The notes below the pieces were generated by a model. The model had not been told where the DNA came from and did no database searches. It worked only from the letters and a program-made list of their open reading frames with translations. Positions 3,626 through 5,374 of a stretch of DNA of 5,374 nucleotides are shown piece after piece. The stretch spans positions 1-5,374 of the forward strand of contig JACMJD010000157.1 of NCBI GenBank assembly GCA_014380825.1. The letters run 5' to 3'. The position numbers and the translations under genes are program-made. Positions within the stretch are counted from its first letter, which is position 1; the number at the start of each line of letters is the position of its first letter. Source of the DNA: Phycisphaerae bacterium (GTDB lineage: Bacteria > Planctomycetota > Phycisphaerae > Tepidisphaerales > Tepidisphaeraceae).

Positions 3626-5272
3626 TCACCCCTCACCTGTCGGATAGCCGAGTTCGCGTAGCACCGCGGCGGTGGGAACACCCACTGCCTGCTTAGCGCG
3701 GGCTTCTTCGAGGCGCTCGATCTCGTTGACGGGGATCGGGTTGCTCCAGTGGATCGTGATGCCGCGGTCGGCGGGGTCGGTTGTGAACTCACCGGCCTGG
3801 TCGAGCCACGCCAGTGCCAATTCGCAGAGCTGCGCGATCGCGACCGCGTAAACCGTCCGCTTGCGCTCGGTGCGCGAGAGCAGCGCCATCATCGTGACAC
3901 GCAGCGCCGCGGCGCTGCTGAGCCGACCGATGCGGCCTTTGATTGCACCGGCGGCGATCGGGCTGATGCCGCTGAGCTTGTCCATCGCTTCGCGGATGTC
4001 GTCGATGTGCGCCTGCTCGCTCGGCGAGTGCCCGTCGCCGCCGAGCTCGATCACGTTGGCATCCACATTATCCGTGCTCCACATGCGGCCGGGCGCGATC
4101 GGCAGATCGGTGAAATTCTCGATCCCCTTGCCGAGATACATCCGCAAACTGGTCATCGCCACGCGGTGGGCGCGGTCGCTGAGGCGCGTGTTGAGTTCGT
4201 CCTGGATCGGGATCAGCGGCTCGACATCACTCGCACCGCAATATGCCAGCGGATCAGGCGTATTTTGAATGTGCACCAGCGGCAGCCGCCCGAGGGAGTT
4301 GGCGCCTTCGGAGACGACAACGTCATCTTCAATGCGCTGCCAGCGTGTCGGCGTGATGAGTTCGATGATCGTCATCCGCTGCGGGTCCACCGGCTGCTTG
4401 GCGAGCCACCGCGCGAGCCATTGGCCGCGCGATTGTGGGGCGAGCGTTCGCTCCACCTGGTACACGCTGGCAAATGCGCAGGCGCAGCGGCAATCGCGCG
4501 TGTTTAGAAGTGGCAGAGCCCGTGTCGGCTCGACGATCTCAAACCTCACCGTGCGGGCAAGGCGCTCGAGCGCGCCTGTTGAAGCGGAACTCGCGCCCGG
4601 GTGAGGAGATTCGTCCGCCGTCGCGGGCGTCGGATTGGGCGCCGCGCTGTCGGACGCTTGTTCGACAGGCACGGGCTCTGCGTGGGATTGGATCGGTGAA
4701 TCCGGATCGGCGGTTGGTTCATTTGAGCAGACGACGGCAGGCGTCGCATGGTGATCGTCAGGCGCGTATTTCACCAGCACATCGACACTGCCGTACACCG
4801 CGCCCAGCAGCGCGATCTGTTGCAGGAAGACGAGCCCGCCGTTGGAGGCCATGACGTGCTTGAGCAATGACTCGATCTGCTCGCGCTTCGCGGGATCGGC
4901 TGCGGTGGAATTGATGACGATCGCGCGGCCGAAGAGGAAGTCGATCATCGTGTCGATGCGCCAGCCGATGTCGTTCTCGATCACCACTTCTTTACGGGCG
5001 ATTCCTTCCGCGTCGGATGTATCAAACACGCCGGCGCCCGAGACGCTGCCGGTCACGCGGGAAGGCAGTCCCCATTCCTGCGCCTGGCGGTACGGACGAT
5101 CGGAGGTGTCTTCGGTGCGTGTCGGCAGGACGCGCAGCGGATTGCGGTAATATGCCCACAGCCGATCGAGTCGCACGCGATCAGATCGCAGCAACTTATC
5201 AGCAGCCTCGCGCAGCAGCGCAGGGCTCGCGAGCAGGGGATGATTCGATTCGGTGTTCTGCTGGCTATTCAT
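3626..5272 (-). CDS. Phage portal protein (SPP1 gp6-like), 548 aa
   Basis: This is the portal, the dodecameric ring at the head vertex through which DNA is packaged by terminase and ejected. The N-terminal helices (10-43) lead into a region around DIGWRIDTMIDFLFGRAIVI (101-120). The family-typical clip and stem part follows: LPLVHIQNTPDPLAYCGASD (330-349), then EPLIPIQDELNTRLSDRAHR (351-370). The crown-side part contains SGISPIAAGAIKGRIGRLSS (434-453), a helix through 460-490, and NPIPVNEIERLEEARAKQAV (511-530), and ends with a GVPTAAVLRELGY segment. Length and order fit SPP1-type portals. The start at ATG 5272 follows AAAGGA with a 7-nt spacer. One oddity is an Ala/Pro/Ser-rich, probably disordered stretch at about 184-235 inside the wing region; another is a CRCAC cluster at 261-265. 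The last three codons (GEG) and the stop lie in the adjoining repeat. The gene looks intact. Terminase is expected upstream, beyond 5374. Confidence 0.88.
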   Translation of the reverse strand: MNSQQNTESNHPLLASPALLREAADKLLRSDRVRLDRLWAYYRNPLRVLPTRTEDTSDRPYRQAQEWGLPSRVTGSVSGAGVFDTSDAEGIARKEVVIENDIGWRIDTMIDFLFGRAIVINSTAADPAKREQIESLLKHVMASNGGLVFLQQIALLGAVYGSVDVLVKYAPDDHHATPAVVCSNEPTADPDSPIQSHAEPVPVEQASDSAAPNPTPATADESPHPGASSASTGALERLARTVRFEIVEPTRALPLLNTRDCRCACAFASVYQVERTLAPQSRGQWLARWLAKQPVDPQRMTIIELITPTRWQRIEDDVVVSEGANSLGRLPLVHIQNTPDPLAYCGASDVEPLIPIQDELNTRLSDRAHRVAMTSLRMYLGKGIENFTDLPIAPGRMWSTDNVDANVIELGGDGHSPSEQAHIDDIREAMDKLSGISPIAAGAIKGRIGRLSSAAALRVTMMALLSRTERKRTVYAVAIAQLCELALAWLDQAGEFTTDPADRGITIHWSNPIPVNEIERLEEARAKQAVGVPTAAVLRELGYPTGEG

Positions 5273-5279
5273 CGCAATG

Positions 5280-5290
5280 TCCTTTCATAA
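5280..5290 (-). promoter_or_regulatory. Ribosome binding leader TTATGAAAGGA of the portal gene
   Basis: AAAGGA lies 7 nt before ATG 5272 within the same minus-strand 11-mer that precedes the 56-aa gene at 3479-3489. It supports the chosen portal start. Confidence 0.7.
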
Positions 5291-5297
5291 GAACAGC

Positions 5298-5335
5298 CCG
5301 CGCTGCGCGGGCGCTGAGCCGGCGGCGCAGCGCGG
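5298..5335. repeat. GC-rich inverted repeat upstream of the portal gene
   Basis: A perfect 11-bp stem, 5298-5308/5325-5335, encloses a 16-nt loop. An alternative stem, 5296-5302/5306-5312 with a 3-nt loop, competes with it. The 10-mer CGCAGCGCGG occurs here (5326-5335), in reverse complement (5298-5307), and again at the end of the 56-aa gene. It could be the terminator of an upstream gene outside the window or a structured leader for portal translation; the downstream minus-strand sequence is only mildly U-rich. The remaining 5336-5374 is AT-richer, but I can name no -35/-10 pair. Confidence 0.7.
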
Positions 5336-5374
5336 TGACTAAATCCCCCGAAAAACGATGCAAAATTATTTGTA

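Noticed and set aside
3749..4507. 252-aa plus-strand open frame opposite the portal gene
   Set aside because: It is antisense to a recognisable portal protein and its sequence is the usual Arg/Ala/Asp-rich shadow of a high-GC gene.
5269..5374. 3' end of an upstream gene overlapping the portal start
   Set aside because: A minus-strand frame is open for 34 codons to a TGA overlapping the portal ATG, but it crosses the GC hairpin and ribosome binding leader and reads like non-coding sequence. It is too short to support.

Overview
The window looks like a chromosomal segment of a GC-rich bacterium, most likely a planctomycete (Phycisphaerae-like). This is an inference from the style of the sequence, namely the host argH, high-GC coding, and abundant low-complexity intergenic inverted repeats. 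There is no rRNA or other marker to fix the taxonomy.

Layout, left to right. (1) Positions 1-444, minus: the N-terminal 148 residues of argininosuccinate lyase (argH), a host arginine-biosynthesis gene that runs off the left edge. (2) 445-640: a spacer carrying a 32-bp-arm inverted repeat built of 10-bp units. (3) 641-853, plus: a small charged protein of unknown function with a good ribosome binding site. (4) 842-955: a hairpin and terminator-like region of 7-bp units between convergent genes. (5) 956-5272, minus: a six-gene phage-type cassette. In order of transcription it encodes a portal protein (548 aa), a 56-aa protein, a SU10/DUF5309-like major capsid protein (380 aa), a 76-aa holin-like protein, a 136-aa putative lipoprotein and an 84-aa helical protein. 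The last two overlap by ATGA. (6) 5273-5374: a leader with a GC-rich hairpin upstream of the portal gene.

The cassette has head genes (portal, capsid) but shows no prohead protease, head-completion or tail genes after the capsid gene. It passes straight into what may be part of a lysis module. Terminase, if present, lies beyond 5374. No integrase or att site is visible. It could be a decayed or partial prophage, a satellite or gene-transfer-agent-like element, or a domesticated capsid locus.

The most unusual signal lies between the genes. Almost every gene 3' end abuts, within 0-12 nt of the stop codon, an imperfect inverted repeat. Its arms are degenerate tandem arrays of short units of 7, 8 or mixed length, and the argH-side repeat uses 10-bp units. 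Each unit carries TGA or TAA. Because the periods are not multiples of three, ribosomes running past a gene end meet stops in more than one frame, usually all three. The family differs from gap to gap in unit sequence but shares this architecture.
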